From Mycolicibacterium nivoides (lineage in GTDB: Bacteria; Actinomycetota; Actinomycetes; Mycobacteriales; Mycobacteriaceae), in the NCBI RefSeq assembly GCF_003855255.1, contig NZ_CP034072.1, positions 6,116,989 through 6,180,988 on the forward strand: a DNA stretch of 64,000 nt, read 5' to 3'. Made by a program: the position numbers and the translations under genes. The notes beneath the pieces are model-generated. The model searched no databases, was not told the origin of the DNA, and saw only the letters and a program-made list of their open reading frames with translations. Positions 8,198-17,260 of the stretch are shown one piece after another (positions within the stretch are counted from its first letter, which is position 1; each line of letters starts with the position of its first letter).

Positions 8198-8494
8198 TCA
8201 CGGACGCCCCGGCCGCCAGCCGCCGCCACCACCACCACCGTTGTCGGGCGGGCGGGGGTCGATGTTGATTTCCAAGCCCCCGCCGGCGCAGTACCAGTCG
8301 TTGGCGCAGTAATACGGGTAGTAGGGGCCCGCCTTCGGGGGTGTCGGCCCCCCGCCGCGGACGTTGCCCTGCGCGCACACCGTCGAACCGCCGGCATCGA
8401 CACAATCAGCGGCGGCGGGCGGCGCGGAGGCGACGGCGATCGGTACAGTTAAACTGGCCAGGCCGAGTAACACTGGACGCCACATGCTCCGCAT
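8198..8494 (-). CDS. small secreted Gly/Pro-rich protein
   Basis: This 98-residue protein has a signal peptide (LLGLASLTVPIAVASAPPAAA, cleavage before DCVDAGG). The mature part is low in complexity: four cysteines (DCVDAGGSTVCAQG, YYCANDWYCAGGG), Pro/Tyr-rich middle and a C-terminal tail with a run of glycines (GGGGGGGWRPGRP). Such small cysteine-paired exported proteins are common in mycobacteria and have no assigned role. The ATG at 8494 has GAGGAG a few bases upstream. It lies 38 bases ahead of the haemophore-like gene on the same strand. Confidence 0.75.
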   Translation of the reverse strand: MRSMWRPVLLGLASLTVPIAVASAPPAAADCVDAGGSTVCAQGNVRGGGPTPPKAGPYYPYYCANDWYCAGGGLEINIDPRPPDNGGGGGGGWRPGRP

Positions 8495-8665
8495 GACCAC
8501 TCCTCGGTAGGTCCCCGTGAGTCGAGAGTAATTCCCGGGGGACGCCCTATATGCGGGATCGACAATAACCGGTCCAATGCCAGGATGCACCTCGTTCGTA
8601 ACCGGTTGTATTCGCAGAGATCGCAAGGCTCCCCGGCGGTTTTGGAGCTCTCTAGCCTGACGCGC
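8495..8665. other. divergent intergenic region with repeated TAACCGGT
   Basis: This gap separates the leftward secreted-protein gene from the rightward microprotein-yeiH pair, so it must hold promoters for both. TAACCGGT occurs twice, at 8566-8573 and 8599-8606, 33 bases apart; the second is part of the palindrome AACCGGTT. These may be regulator sites, but nothing ties them to a known protein. Confidence 0.35.
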
Positions 8666-8755
8666 GTGAACGAAGACTGGCTGGCCGTGATCGTCGGCCT
8701 CACCCTACTGGCTCTCGTGCTCGTCGGTGCCATCCCCGGCAGCGTGATCCCATGA
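8666..8755 (+). CDS. 29-residue single-span membrane microprotein coupled to yeiH
   Basis: A GTG-started frame of 29 codons ends in TGA that overlaps the ATG of the YeiH gene by four bases (ATGA at 8752-8755), the classic sign of translational coupling. The product, MNEDWLAVIVGLTLL then ALVLVGAIPGSVIP, is one hydrophobic helix with an acidic, tryptophan-bearing N-terminus. From memory, longer members of this transporter family begin with a similar EDW-led helix, so this may be the family's N-terminal helix encoded separately. It could also be a KdpF-like stabilising subunit. No clear Shine-Dalgarno is visible upstream, so the transcript may be nearly leaderless. Confidence 0.6.
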   Translation: MNEDWLAVIVGLTLLALVLVGAIPGSVIP

Positions 8756-9885
8756 CCAGCACCGAGGAACGCTCGCAAGAGCGCTCGCCGAAGATCGGCT
8801 ACGCCGTCGCCGGCGTGCTGGTGGTCATCGCGCTCGGTGCGGCGACCCGCTTCCTGGAGACCCAGGTTCCTCACTGGGCCGCCGGAACTCCTTTGGCCAA
8901 GATCGCCAAATCAGTCGAATTCCCTGTCTACGCAATCGCTCTCGGGTTGATCGGCAACGCGCTTCTGGCCAAGTTCGCACTCCGCGACGTCCTGTCCCAG
9001 GGCTTTCGCACCGAGTTCTTCATCAAGACCGGCCTGGTCCTGTTGGGAGCATCGATCAATCTCAAGGTGCTTGCCACCGCTGCGGGACCGGCGATCATCC
9101 AAGCCCTGCTGCTGATTTCGATCGTCTTCGGGTTCACCTGGTGGCTGGGCGGACGACTCGGTCTCGACGACAAACTGCGAGCACTGCTCGCCTCGGCCGT
9201 CTCCATCTGCGGGGTGAGCGCGGCCATCGCAGCCGCCGGTGCGGTACAAGCCCGAAAAGAGCAACTGGCCTACGCCGCGTCGCTCGTCATCGTGTTCGCG
9301 CTCCCCTCGATCTTTCTGCTGCCCTGGCTGGCCGACGTGTTCGGATTGTCCGACGCGGTCGCCGGAGCCTGGATCGGCGGCAACATCGACACCACGGCAG
9401 CCGTGGCCGCGGCAGGCACGATCGCCGGCGAGCAGGCCCTGCAGATCGCCACGATCGTCAAGACCACCCAGAACGCACTTATCGGCATTGTCGCCATAGC
9501 CCTCACCGCCTACTTCGCGTGCAAGGTCGAGCGCCAGTCCGACACCCCCGACCCGGCGGTGGCCCGCCCGTCGCTGCGCGAATTCTGGGACCGCTTCCCC
9601 AAATTCGTGCTCGGATTCATCGCCGCCTCGGTCATCGGCACGCTGTACCTGCAGTTCGTGTCCGACGGCAAAACGGCGATCGCAACGGTCAACGACCTGC
9701 GGACCTGGTTCCTGATCTTCGCTTTCGTGGCGATCGGACTGGAATTCTCACTCCGCGGCCTCAAAGAGGCCGGCTGGCGGCCCATCGTGCTGTTCGCCGC
9801 GGCCACCGTGGTCAACATCGTGGTGGCGCTCGGGTTGGCCTCCCTGCTGTTCGGCGGTTTGTTCGGCAGCTTCGGCACGGGGTAA
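8752..9885 (+). CDS. YeiH-family putative sulfate/anion exporter (PSE family)
   Basis: This 377-residue integral membrane protein of the YeiH/PSE family (about 10-11 membrane segments) shows its repeated marks: LVLLGASINL, CGVSAAIAAAGAVQARKEQLAYA and WIGGNIDTTAAVAAAGTI, the last a conserved family signature. The family is named for putative sulfate export, a role poorly tested; other small anions are possible. Its ATG is embedded in the stop of the 29-residue membrane microprotein, so the two products should be made in fixed proportion. The next gene begins 16 bases downstream and may share the transcript. Confidence 0.85.
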   Translation: MTSTEERSQERSPKIGYAVAGVLVVIALGAATRFLETQVPHWAAGTPLAKIAKSVEFPVYAIALGLIGNALLAKFALRDVLSQGFRTEFFIKTGLVLLGASINLKVLATAAGPAIIQALLLISIVFGFTWWLGGRLGLDDKLRALLASAVSICGVSAAIAAAGAVQARKEQLAYAASLVIVFALPSIFLLPWLADVFGLSDAVAGAWIGGNIDTTAAVAAAGTIAGEQALQIATIVKTTQNALIGIVAIALTAYFACKVERQSDTPDPAVARPSLREFWDRFPKFVLGFIAASVIGTLYLQFVSDGKTAIATVNDLRTWFLIFAFVAIGLEFSLRGLKEAGWRPIVLFAAATVVNIVVALGLASLLFGGLFGSFGTG

Positions 9886-9901
9886 CCGTTACCCTGGCTA
9901 A

Positions 9902-10852
9902 GTGCCGACAACCTGGTCACGACGAGGGTTTTTCGCGGTCACCGCCGCGATGACCCTCGTCGCCGCATGTAGCACGCAAAAGCCCGGCGAAGTCAAGAAA
10001 GACGGTTCGGTGACCGTCCGCCACCTCTTCGGGGACACCAACATCCCGGGACCACCGCAACGGGTGGTCAGCGCGGGATTCACCGAACAGGACGACCTGC
10101 TGGCCCTGGGTGTGGTCCCGATCGCGACGACCGAATGGTTCGGGGGCGAGCCGTACGCGGTGTGGCCCTGGGCGCAACCGAAACTCGGGGGCGCCCAGCC
10201 CACCGTGCTCGGCCTGAACGACGGCATCCAGGTCGACGAGATCGCAGCGCTCAAACCGGACCTGATCGTGGCCACCAACGCCGGGCTCGACGCCGACACC
10301 TACGCCAAACTCTCCGAGATCGCCCCGACCATCGCGCAGTCCGGACCTGACGCGTTCTTCGAACCGTGGCGCGACCAGGCCACCCTCATCGGCCAGGCGC
10401 TGTTCCAGAACGATGCGATGACGGCCCTCATCGCCGGCGTGGACGACAGGTTCAAGGCGGTGTCCACGAACAACCCGGGGTTCGCCGGCAAGAAGGCCAT
10501 GCTGCTCGCCGGTACGTTGTTCCGCGACGGTGTGCAGACCCAGACGGGGTGGCGCACTGAATTTCTCACCCAGATGGGCTTCGTCGTACCCCCGACCCCC
10601 GAACTGATCCCGCGCTCGGACTTCGCCTCGGTGCTCGACGCGGCCGACGTGCTGATCTGGACCACCGAGAGCGATCAGGAGCGCGACGCCCTACTGGCCG
10701 ACCCGACCATCGCCGAGCTCAGAGCGACCACCCGTAAACGGCACATTTTCACGCCAAAAGACCTGGCCGGCGCCATCGCGTTCGCCTCGCCGCTGTCCTA
10801 CCCCGTGGTGGCCGATCAACTGCCGCCCCTGCTCAACCGTGCGCTGACCTGA
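9902..10852 (+). CDS. iron-siderophore-type ABC substrate-binding lipoprotein (FecB-like)
   Basis: This 316-residue periplasmic binding protein of the siderophore/cobalamin type corresponds in position to Rv0265c. The N-terminus reads SRRGFFAVTAAM, a twin-arginine pattern, followed by the lipobox LVAAC (Cys near residue 22), so it is exported, probably folded, and lipid-anchored. The binding-protein core includes RVVSAGFTEQDDLLALGVVPIATTEWFG and LKPDLIVATNAGLDADTY. It should bind an Fe(III)-siderophore or related ligand and pass it to an ABC importer, but no permease or ATPase gene lies in the window. Start: GTG at 9902, directly before the export signal. Confidence 0.87.
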   Translation: MPTTWSRRGFFAVTAAMTLVAACSTQKPGEVKKDGSVTVRHLFGDTNIPGPPQRVVSAGFTEQDDLLALGVVPIATTEWFGGEPYAVWPWAQPKLGGAQPTVLGLNDGIQVDEIAALKPDLIVATNAGLDADTYAKLSEIAPTIAQSGPDAFFEPWRDQATLIGQALFQNDAMTALIAGVDDRFKAVSTNNPGFAGKKAMLLAGTLFRDGVQTQTGWRTEFLTQMGFVVPPTPELIPRSDFASVLDAADVLIWTTESDQERDALLADPTIAELRATTRKRHIFTPKDLAGAIAFASPLSYPVVADQLPPLLNRALT

Positions 10853-10864
10853 CAAGATGACCGG

Positions 10865-11569
10865 GTGACAAGCACCCAGGAGCACTCCGAGCACCGCGGT
10901 ACCGCCATCGTCGGCTCGGCCTACTATCCGGTGCTCGTCGCGGTCTTTACGGCCTTGGTGATCATCTCCAACGTGACCGCGACCAAGGGCGTCGCCTTCG
11001 GGCCGGTCATCGGCAACTGGTCGATCATCACCGACGGCGGTTTCATCGTCTTCCCGCTGACCTACGTAATCGGCGACGTGCTCTCCGAGGTGTACGGATT
11101 CAAGGCTGCGCGCCGTGCGATCTTCCTCGGATTCTCCATGAACGCACTAGCCGCACTGGCATTCTGGATCACGATCTACCTTCCCGCGGCGGACTTCTAC
11201 ACCAACCAGGAGCACTTCGAGAACATCGTCCACGCCTACACCCAGTTGATCGTGGCAGGCCTGGCCGGGTTCATCGTCGGACAGACCATCAATGCCTGGG
11301 TCGTGGTGGCCATCAAAGAGCGGACCAAGGAGAAGCACCTGTGGGCCCGCCTGGTCGGATCCACCTTCGCCGGCCAGCTCGGCGACACCCTGGTGTTCTG
11401 CGGCATCGCGGCCAGTGCGATCGGTATCAGCACCTTTGGCGACTTCGTCACTTACACGGCGCTGGGCTGGGTCTACAAGACCGCGGTCGAGGTGGTCATG
11501 CTGCCGATCACCTACCGCGTGATCGCCACCATCAAGCGCCGCGAGCCCACATATCAGGCCGCCGTTTGA
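10865..11569 (+). CDS. YhhQ/VUT-family queuosine precursor transporter
   Basis: This 234-residue membrane protein has about six hydrophobic segments and the family marks of QPTR/YhhQ: VIISNVTATK, FPLTYVIGDVLSEVYGFKAARRAI and SGF-like ends with LARLVGSTFAGQLGDTLVFCGIA. Characterised members import preQ0 or preQ1, precursors of queuosine in tRNA. The GTG start at 10865 lies 12 bases after the lipoprotein gene, consistent with one transcript. Mycobacteria are generally thought not to make queuosine, and no tgt or que gene is in the window, so the physiological substrate is open. Confidence 0.87.
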   Translation: MTSTQEHSEHRGTAIVGSAYYPVLVAVFTALVIISNVTATKGVAFGPVIGNWSIITDGGFIVFPLTYVIGDVLSEVYGFKAARRAIFLGFSMNALAALAFWITIYLPAADFYTNQEHFENIVHAYTQLIVAGLAGFIVGQTINAWVVVAIKERTKEKHLWARLVGSTFAGQLGDTLVFCGIAASAIGISTFGDFVTYTALGWVYKTAVEVVMLPITYRVIATIKRREPTYQAAV

Positions 11570-11618
11570 GGCTTCGATAAGGCACCTCTGGCAAGGTTCA
11601 TAGAGCCGGAGCTTTCTT

Positions 11619-11636
11619 AGCTACCGACGGGTAGCT
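11619..11636. promoter_or_regulatory. 7-4-7 inverted repeat just upstream of pxpB
   Basis: AGCTACC (11619-11625) and GGTAGCT (11630-11636) are perfectly inverted around GACG and end 7 bases before the pxpB start codon. In RNA this would fold into a hairpin covering the ribosome site; in DNA it could be an operator. No Shine-Dalgarno is otherwise obvious before 11644. Confidence 0.5.
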
Positions 11637-11643
11637 TCAGGTC

Positions 11644-12312
11644 ATGAGTGTGACATCAGAGGTGATGGACGCGGGACCGAGCCTGAACCCAGGCACCGCC
11701 CGCGACTATGGCGATCAGGCTCTGCTGCTCGAGTTCGACAGCACTGCCGATGTTTTGGCGTGGACCGCCACGCTCACCGCGGCCCAACTGCTGGGTGTGC
11801 TCGATATCGTGCCGGCTTCACGCACGATCTTGATCAAGCTGGCCGATCCCCGCTACCAGGCACCCACGCGACAACGGGTGAGCAAGTTGCGGCTACAACC
11901 CGGATCGGCGCCTGTCCGCCCGGCCGGCCAGGCGGACGTGACCATCGACGTGACCTACGACGGCGCCGACCTGCACGAGGTCGCGACACTGACCGGGCTC
12001 ACCCCGGCACAGGTGATCGCGGCGCACACCGGCACCCCGTGGCAGGTCGGATTCATGGGCTTCGCGCCCGGATTCGCCTACCTCGTCGGCGGCGACGAGC
12101 GACTACGGGTGCCACGCCGGGCCGAACCCCGCACCAGCGTTCCGGCCGGGGCGGTGGCACTGGCAGGCGAGTTCAGCGGCATCTACCCACGGCAGTCGCC
12201 CGGCGGCTGGCAGCTGATCGGGCGCACCGACGCGGTGTTGTTCGACGTGCATCGGGACCAACCGGCACTGCTCACCCCCGGTACATGGGTGCAGTTCCGG
12301 GCCATCGGCTAG
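11644..12312 (+). CDS. pxpB: 5-oxoprolinase subunit PxpB (KipI-like)
   Basis: This 222-residue protein of the PxpB/KipI family corresponds in position to Rv0264c. Marks include [11 protein letters not shown] at the N-terminus and the long conserved motif [12 protein letters not shown] with [37 protein letters not shown] in the C-terminal cyclophilin-like domain. With PxpA and PxpC it forms an ATP-dependent 5-oxoprolinase that opens pyroglutamate to glutamate. It is 18 bases upstream of pxpC. The third subunit, PxpA, is not in the window, so the complete enzyme is not shown here. Confidence 0.92.
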   Translation: MSVTSEVMDAGPSLNPGTARDYGDQALLLEFDSTADVLAWTATLTAAQLLGVLDIVPASRTILIKLADPRYQAPTRQRVSKLRLQPGSAPVRPAGQADVTIDVTYDGADLHEVATLTGLTPAQVIAAHTGTPWQVGFMGFAPGFAYLVGGDERLRVPRRAEPRTSVPAGAVALAGEFSGIYPRQSPGGWQLIGRTDAVLFDVHRDQPALLTPGTWVQFRAIG

Positions 12313-12330
12313 TCGGCGAGGAGCAGACCC

Positions 12331-13215
12331 ATGACCACAACACTGGAAGTACTGCGCACCGGACCGCTGGCCCTGGTCGAGGATCTCGGCCGTCCCGGAA
12401 TGGCCCACCTCGGCGTCACCCGCTCGGGTGCCGCCGACCGTCGGTCCCACACGCTGGCCAACCGCCTGGTGGCCAACCCGGGCGAGCACGCCACCATCGA
12501 GGTGATGTTCGGCGGATTCTCCGCCCGGGTGGTCGGCGGGGATGTCTCCATCGCCGTCACGGGCGCCGACACGGACCCTGCAGTCAATGGAATCCCGTTC
12601 GGCACCAACAGTATTCATCACGTTCGGGAGGGCGAGGTGATCTCGCTGGGAGCCCCGCACTCGGGGCTGCGCAGCTACCTGGCGGTACGCGGCGGCATCG
12701 CCGTCGAACCGGTCCTCGGTTCGCGAAGCTACGACGTGATGTCGGCGATCGGCCCGGCGCCGCTGCAGCCCGGCGACATCCTGCCGGTCGGTGAGCACAC
12801 CGCCGACCTGCCCGAGACCGACCAGGCCCCGGTCGCCTCGATCAGCGGGGATGTGCTGGAACTCAATGTGGTGCCCGGCCCGCGCGACGACTGGTTCGTC
12901 GACCCCGACGTGCTGATCCGGACCAACTGGCTGGTGACCACCCACAGCGACCGGGTCGGGATGCGTCTGGTCGGCATGCCACTGGACTACCGCTGGCCGG
13001 ACCGTCAACTGCCCAGCGAGGGCGCCACCCGCGGGGCAATTCAGATACCGCCCAACGGTTTTCCGGTGATCCTCGGGCCCGACCATCCGGTCACGGGCGG
13101 CTACCCGGTGATCGGCGTGGTGACCGACGAAGACATCGACAAACTGGGCCAGGTCCGGCCGGGGCAGACCGTGCGACTGCACTGGGCGCACCCCCGCCGG
13201 CCGTTCGAGGGCTAG
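12331..13215 (+). CDS. pxpC: 5-oxoprolinase subunit PxpC (KipA-like)
   Basis: This 294-residue member of the biotin-dependent carboxyltransferase-like/KipA family matches Rv0263c in position. Diagnostic segments are the start, [32 protein letters not shown], and [18 protein letters not shown]. It pairs with PxpB; together they form the part of 5-oxoprolinase that phosphorylates and handles the intermediate. AGGAG (12319-12323) gives a good ribosome site before the ATG. The aac(2') gene follows after 43 bases and may be reached by read-through. Confidence 0.92.
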   Translation: MTTTLEVLRTGPLALVEDLGRPGMAHLGVTRSGAADRRSHTLANRLVANPGEHATIEVMFGGFSARVVGGDVSIAVTGADTDPAVNGIPFGTNSIHHVREGEVISLGAPHSGLRSYLAVRGGIAVEPVLGSRSYDVMSAIGPAPLQPGDILPVGEHTADLPETDQAPVASISGDVLELNVVPGPRDDWFVDPDVLIRTNWLVTTHSDRVGMRLVGMPLDYRWPDRQLPSEGATRGAIQIPPNGFPVILGPDHPVTGGYPVIGVVTDEDIDKLGQVRPGQTVRLHWAHPRRPFEG

Positions 13216-13255
13216 TCCACGGCAACGTAGAGACACCGGCGCGCAGCGCTGGTAG

Positions 13256-13855
<600 letters not shown>

Positions 13856-13966
13856 CCACCAGAAAAGCACAGGCTCACATCCATGTAGGTGAGCGGGTGA
13901 GCGGAATTTCACGGCCGGGTCACTGTGGGGAGCGCCTGCGCAATAATCGCTTCCTACTTTTGCGCC

Positions 13967-15382
13967 ATGCCCACTCTGCTGAAGTCGAATCGCATCACCA
14001 ACTGGGATCCCGAGGACACGCTGGCCTGGGAAGCCGGGAACAAGTACATCGCGCGCCGGAATCTGATCTGGTCGGTGTTCGCCGAGCACGTCGGATTCTC
14101 GATCTGGTCCATCTGGTCGGTCATGGTCCTGTTCATGCCCGAAGCCGTGTACGGCTTCTCGGCCGGGGACAAGTTCCTGCTGGGCGCCACCGCCACTTTG
14201 GTCGGCGGCTGCCTGCGCATCCCCTACACCCTGGCCACCGCCACCTTCGGCGGCCGCAACTGGACGGTGTTCTCCGCCTTCGTCCTGCTGATCCCCACGG
14301 TCGGAACGATGGTGCTGCTGGCCAATCCGGGGCTGCCGCTGTGGCCCTACCTGCTGTGTGCCGCCCTGGCCGGTTTCGGCGGCGGCAATTTCGCCTCCTC
14401 CATGACCAACATCAACGCGTTCTTCCCGCAGCGGCTCAAAGGCTGGGCGCTCGGGCTCAACGCCGGCGGCGGCAACATCGGCGTACCGATGATCCAGCTG
14501 GTCGGCCTGCTGGTGATCGCCACCGCGGGCAACCGCGCCCCGTACTGGGTGTGCGCCGTGTACCTGGTGGCTCTGGCAGTGGCCGGCATCGGCGCGGCGC
14601 TCTACATGGACAACCTCGACCAGCACAAGATCGATCTGGGCGCGATGAAAGCCATTCTGGCAGAACGGGATACCTGGGTGATCTCGCTGCTCTACATCGG
14701 GACATTCGGTTCCTTCATCGGCTTCGCGTTCGCCTTCGGACAGGTACTGCAGATCAACTTCGCCGCAGGCGGCCAGACCGCGGCGCAGGCCTCGCTGCAC
14801 GCCGCGCAGATCGCCTTCATCGGCCCGCTGCTCGGCTCCGTGTCGCGGGTGTACGGCGGGAAGCTGGCCGACCGCATCGGCGGCGGCCGGGTGACCCTGG
14901 CGGTGTTCGGCGGCATGATCCTGGCGGCCGGAATGCTGGTCACGATCAGCATGTTCGACGATCACACCGCCGGTGCGGCCAGCGGCCTGATGATGATCGG
15001 CTACGTCGTCGGCTTCGTCGCCTTGTTCCTGCTCAGCGGCCTTGGCAACGGCTCGGTCTACAAGATGATCCCGTCGATCTTCGAGGCCCGCAGCCACTCC
15101 CTGCAGGTCAGCGAAGAGGAGCGGCAGCGGTGGTCCCTGTCGATGTCGGGCTCGCTGATCGGATTCGCCGGCGCCATCGGCGCGCTGGGCGGCGTGGGCA
15201 TCAACCTGGCCCTTCGCCAGTCGTACCTGTCCAGCGGATCGGCTACCGCGGCGTTTCTGATCTTCCTGGCGTTCTATGTGTTGGCCTCGGCATGCACCTG
15301 GTTCCGCTACGTCCGGCGTCCGGCTGAGACGGCCGTCACAACGGCCCCTGCAGACCGACACGCCTCGGCAATGGCCGGGTAA
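13967..15382 (+). CDS. narK3: nitrate/nitrite MFS transporter NarK3-like
   Basis: This 471-residue protein has twelve predicted membrane segments. The NNP-family nitrate signatures are present: GFGGGNFASSMTNINAFFP and its second half NAGGGNIGVPMIQ. The start at 13967 gives MPTLLKSNRITNWDPED, the usual NarK beginning in this genus; an ATG 42 bases earlier lacks that support. It would import nitrate or exchange it for nitrite. It is followed by the HemD-like regulator (34 bases) and the chelatase gene, and nirBD lies 1.3 kb further on, so the region serves nitrate/nitrite assimilation. Confidence 0.93.
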   Translation: MPTLLKSNRITNWDPEDTLAWEAGNKYIARRNLIWSVFAEHVGFSIWSIWSVMVLFMPEAVYGFSAGDKFLLGATATLVGGCLRIPYTLATATFGGRNWTVFSAFVLLIPTVGTMVLLANPGLPLWPYLLCAALAGFGGGNFASSMTNINAFFPQRLKGWALGLNAGGGNIGVPMIQLVGLLVIATAGNRAPYWVCAVYLVALAVAGIGAALYMDNLDQHKIDLGAMKAILAERDTWVISLLYIGTFGSFIGFAFAFGQVLQINFAAGGQTAAQASLHAAQIAFIGPLLGSVSRVYGGKLADRIGGGRVTLAVFGGMILAAGMLVTISMFDDHTAGAASGLMMIGYVVGFVALFLLSGLGNGSVYKMIPSIFEARSHSLQVSEEERQRWSLSMSGSLIGFAGAIGALGGVGINLALRQSYLSSGSATAAFLIFLAFYVLASACTWFRYVRRPAETAVTTAPADRHASAMAG

Positions 15383-15416
15383 TCCCTTGGAAACACGAGG
15401 TGCCTTCACTGGATCC

Positions 15417-16568
15417 ATGAACGAGCCCGACTGGGCACCGCTCACAGGTTTTCGTGTGGCGGTGACCTCCGCCCGACGTGCCGACGAACTGAGCGCGCTG
15501 CTGACCAGGCGTGGCGCGATGGTGACCAGTGCGGCCGCCATCACGATGGTTCCTTTGCCCGACGACGAAGAGTTGCGCGCGCACACCGCGTCGCTGATCG
15601 ACGTGCCGCCGGACATCGTGGTGGCGACCACCGGGATCGGCTTCCGCGGCTGGTTCGCCGCGGCCGACGGCTGGGGCCTGGCCGCCGAGCTCACCGACTC
15701 GCTGAGTAGCGCCCGCATCGTCTCCCGTGGCCCGAAAGCCACGGGGGCGTTGCGGGCCGCGGGCCTGCCCGAGGAGTGGTCGCCGGAATCGGAATCCTCC
15801 CGGGAAGTGTTGCGCTACCTCATCGACAAGGGGGTCGAGGGGCAGCGCATCGCCGTGCAACTGCACGGGGCCACCGACGATTGGGACCCGTTCCCCGAGT
15901 TTCTCGATGAGTTGCGCGCCGGCGGCGCCGAAGTGGTGCCGATCCGGGTCTACCGCTGGCACCCCGCGCCACGGGACGGCGATTTCGATCAGATGGTCAC
16001 CGGTATCGCCGAACGGCGTTTCGACGCAGTCAGTTTCACCTCGGCAATGGCTGTGGCCTCGGTGCTGATGCGCGCTACCGAGATGGATGTCGCCGACCGG
16101 GTGCTGGCAGCGCTGCGCACCGATGTCCACGCCATGTGCGTCGGCCCGGTCACCGCGCGGCCCCTGGTCCGGCTCGGGGTTCCGACCTCGGCACCCGAAC
16201 GGATGCGATTGGGCGCCTTGGCCCGTCACATCACCGACGAACTGCCACTGCTGCAGGCGCGGACCGTCCGGGTCGCCGGGCACACGCTCGAGATCCGGGG
16301 CACCTGTGTCCTGGTCGACGGCACGGTCAAGTCGCTGTCCCCGGCCGGGATGGCGACCATCCGCGCACTGGCCAACCGTCCGGGTGCGGTGGTGTCGCGG
16401 TTCGATCTGCTCAGCGCGCTGCCGGGCACCGGCACCGACACCCACGCCGTGGAGACAGCAGTACTGAGGCTTCGTACTGCCTTGGGAGACAAGAACATCG
16501 TGTCGACGGTCGTCAAACGGGGTTACCGACTGGCCGTCGACGACGCCGAGATGGTCCGGACGCAATGA
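15417..16568 (+). CDS. uroporphyrinogen-III synthase-like protein with C-terminal winged-helix domain
   Basis: This 383-residue two-domain protein is equivalent in place to Rv0260c. Residues 1 to about 265 are a HemD-type domain (GFRVAVTSARRADELSALL at the start; VSFTSAMAVASVL and CVGPVTARPL later). Residues about 285-380 are an OmpR-type winged helix (LSPAGMATIRALANRPGAVVSRFDLLSALPG, then HAVETAVLRLRTALG and IVSTVVKRGYRL). It may be both enzyme and DNA-binding protein: a sensor of tetrapyrrole or siroheme supply for the nitrite reductase. The ATG at 15417 was preferred as the HemD domain begins right after. Its stop overlaps the next start. Confidence 0.87.
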   Translation: MNEPDWAPLTGFRVAVTSARRADELSALLTRRGAMVTSAAAITMVPLPDDEELRAHTASLIDVPPDIVVATTGIGFRGWFAAADGWGLAAELTDSLSSARIVSRGPKATGALRAAGLPEEWSPESESSREVLRYLIDKGVEGQRIAVQLHGATDDWDPFPEFLDELRAGGAEVVPIRVYRWHPAPRDGDFDQMVTGIAERRFDAVSFTSAMAVASVLMRATEMDVADRVLAALRTDVHAMCVGPVTARPLVRLGVPTSAPERMRLGALARHITDELPLLQARTVRVAGHTLEIRGTCVLVDGTVKSLSPAGMATIRALANRPGAVVSRFDLLSALPGTGTDTHAVETAVLRLRTALGDKNIVSTVVKRGYRLAVDDAEMVRTQ

Positions 16569-17260
16569 GCCTGGTCCTGGTCGCCCACGGAACCCGCAAG
16601 CCCGGCGGTGTCGCGATGATCGGCGATCTCGCCGCGCGGGTGTCCGACATGCTGAGCCGGCCCGTGCACGTCTCTTTCGTCGACGTGGTCGGCCCGACAC
16701 CGAGCGAAGTTCTCGCATCGCTACCGATGGACTGCCCAGCGGTGGTGGTGCCCGCGTTCCTGGCTGCCGGGTATCACGTCCGGGTCGACGTGCCCGACCA
16801 CGTGGCGGCCAGTGACCACCCGGCCGTCACCGTCACCCAGCCGCTGGGCCCGTGTCAGGGAACCGTCCGGGTTCTCGCCGAACGGCTGATCGAATCAGGT
16901 TGGCGGCCAGGAGATTCAGTGATCCTCGCGGCAGCCGGCACCTCGGACCGAAGCGCCCAGTCCGACCTCCGGCGCATCGCGGCGCTGCTGTCAGCGATGA
17001 CCGGCGACCGCGTAGAAATGGCCTTCGCCGCGACCGGTGCGCCGAGCGTTGCCGAAGCCGTCGCCGCGCAACGCAGCCGCGGCCATCGCCGCATAGCTGT
17101 GGCGTCCTACCTGCTCGCCGACGGGCTTTTCCAGGACCGGCTGCGTGAATCCGGCGCCGACCTCGTGAGCGAACCACTCGGCACCCATCCCGGCATGGTC
17201 CGGCTGATTGCGAACCGCTTCCGCCGCGCCGGGGTACTGAGCCTGCCTGCCGCGGCGTGA
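16565..17260 (+). CDS. CbiX/SirB-like sirohydrochlorin chelatase
   Basis: This 231-residue protein of the CbiX family corresponds to Rv0259c. The N-terminal half opens with LVLVAHGTRKPGG, with the metal-chelating His of the AHGTR motif; the second half repeats the fold (VILAAAGTSDRSAQSDL) with the first His replaced. A further motif VVPAFLAAGYHVRVDVP carries the second ligand region. It likely inserts iron into sirohydrochlorin to make siroheme, the cofactor of NirB; cobalt chelation is the alternative. The ATG overlaps the previous stop by 4 bases (ATGA), so the two are translationally coupled. Confidence 0.87.
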   Translation: MSLVLVAHGTRKPGGVAMIGDLAARVSDMLSRPVHVSFVDVVGPTPSEVLASLPMDCPAVVVPAFLAAGYHVRVDVPDHVAASDHPAVTVTQPLGPCQGTVRVLAERLIESGWRPGDSVILAAAGTSDRSAQSDLRRIAALLSAMTGDRVEMAFAATGAPSVAEAVAAQRSRGHRRIAVASYLLADGLFQDRLRESGADLVSEPLGTHPGMVRLIANRFRRAGVLSLPAAA

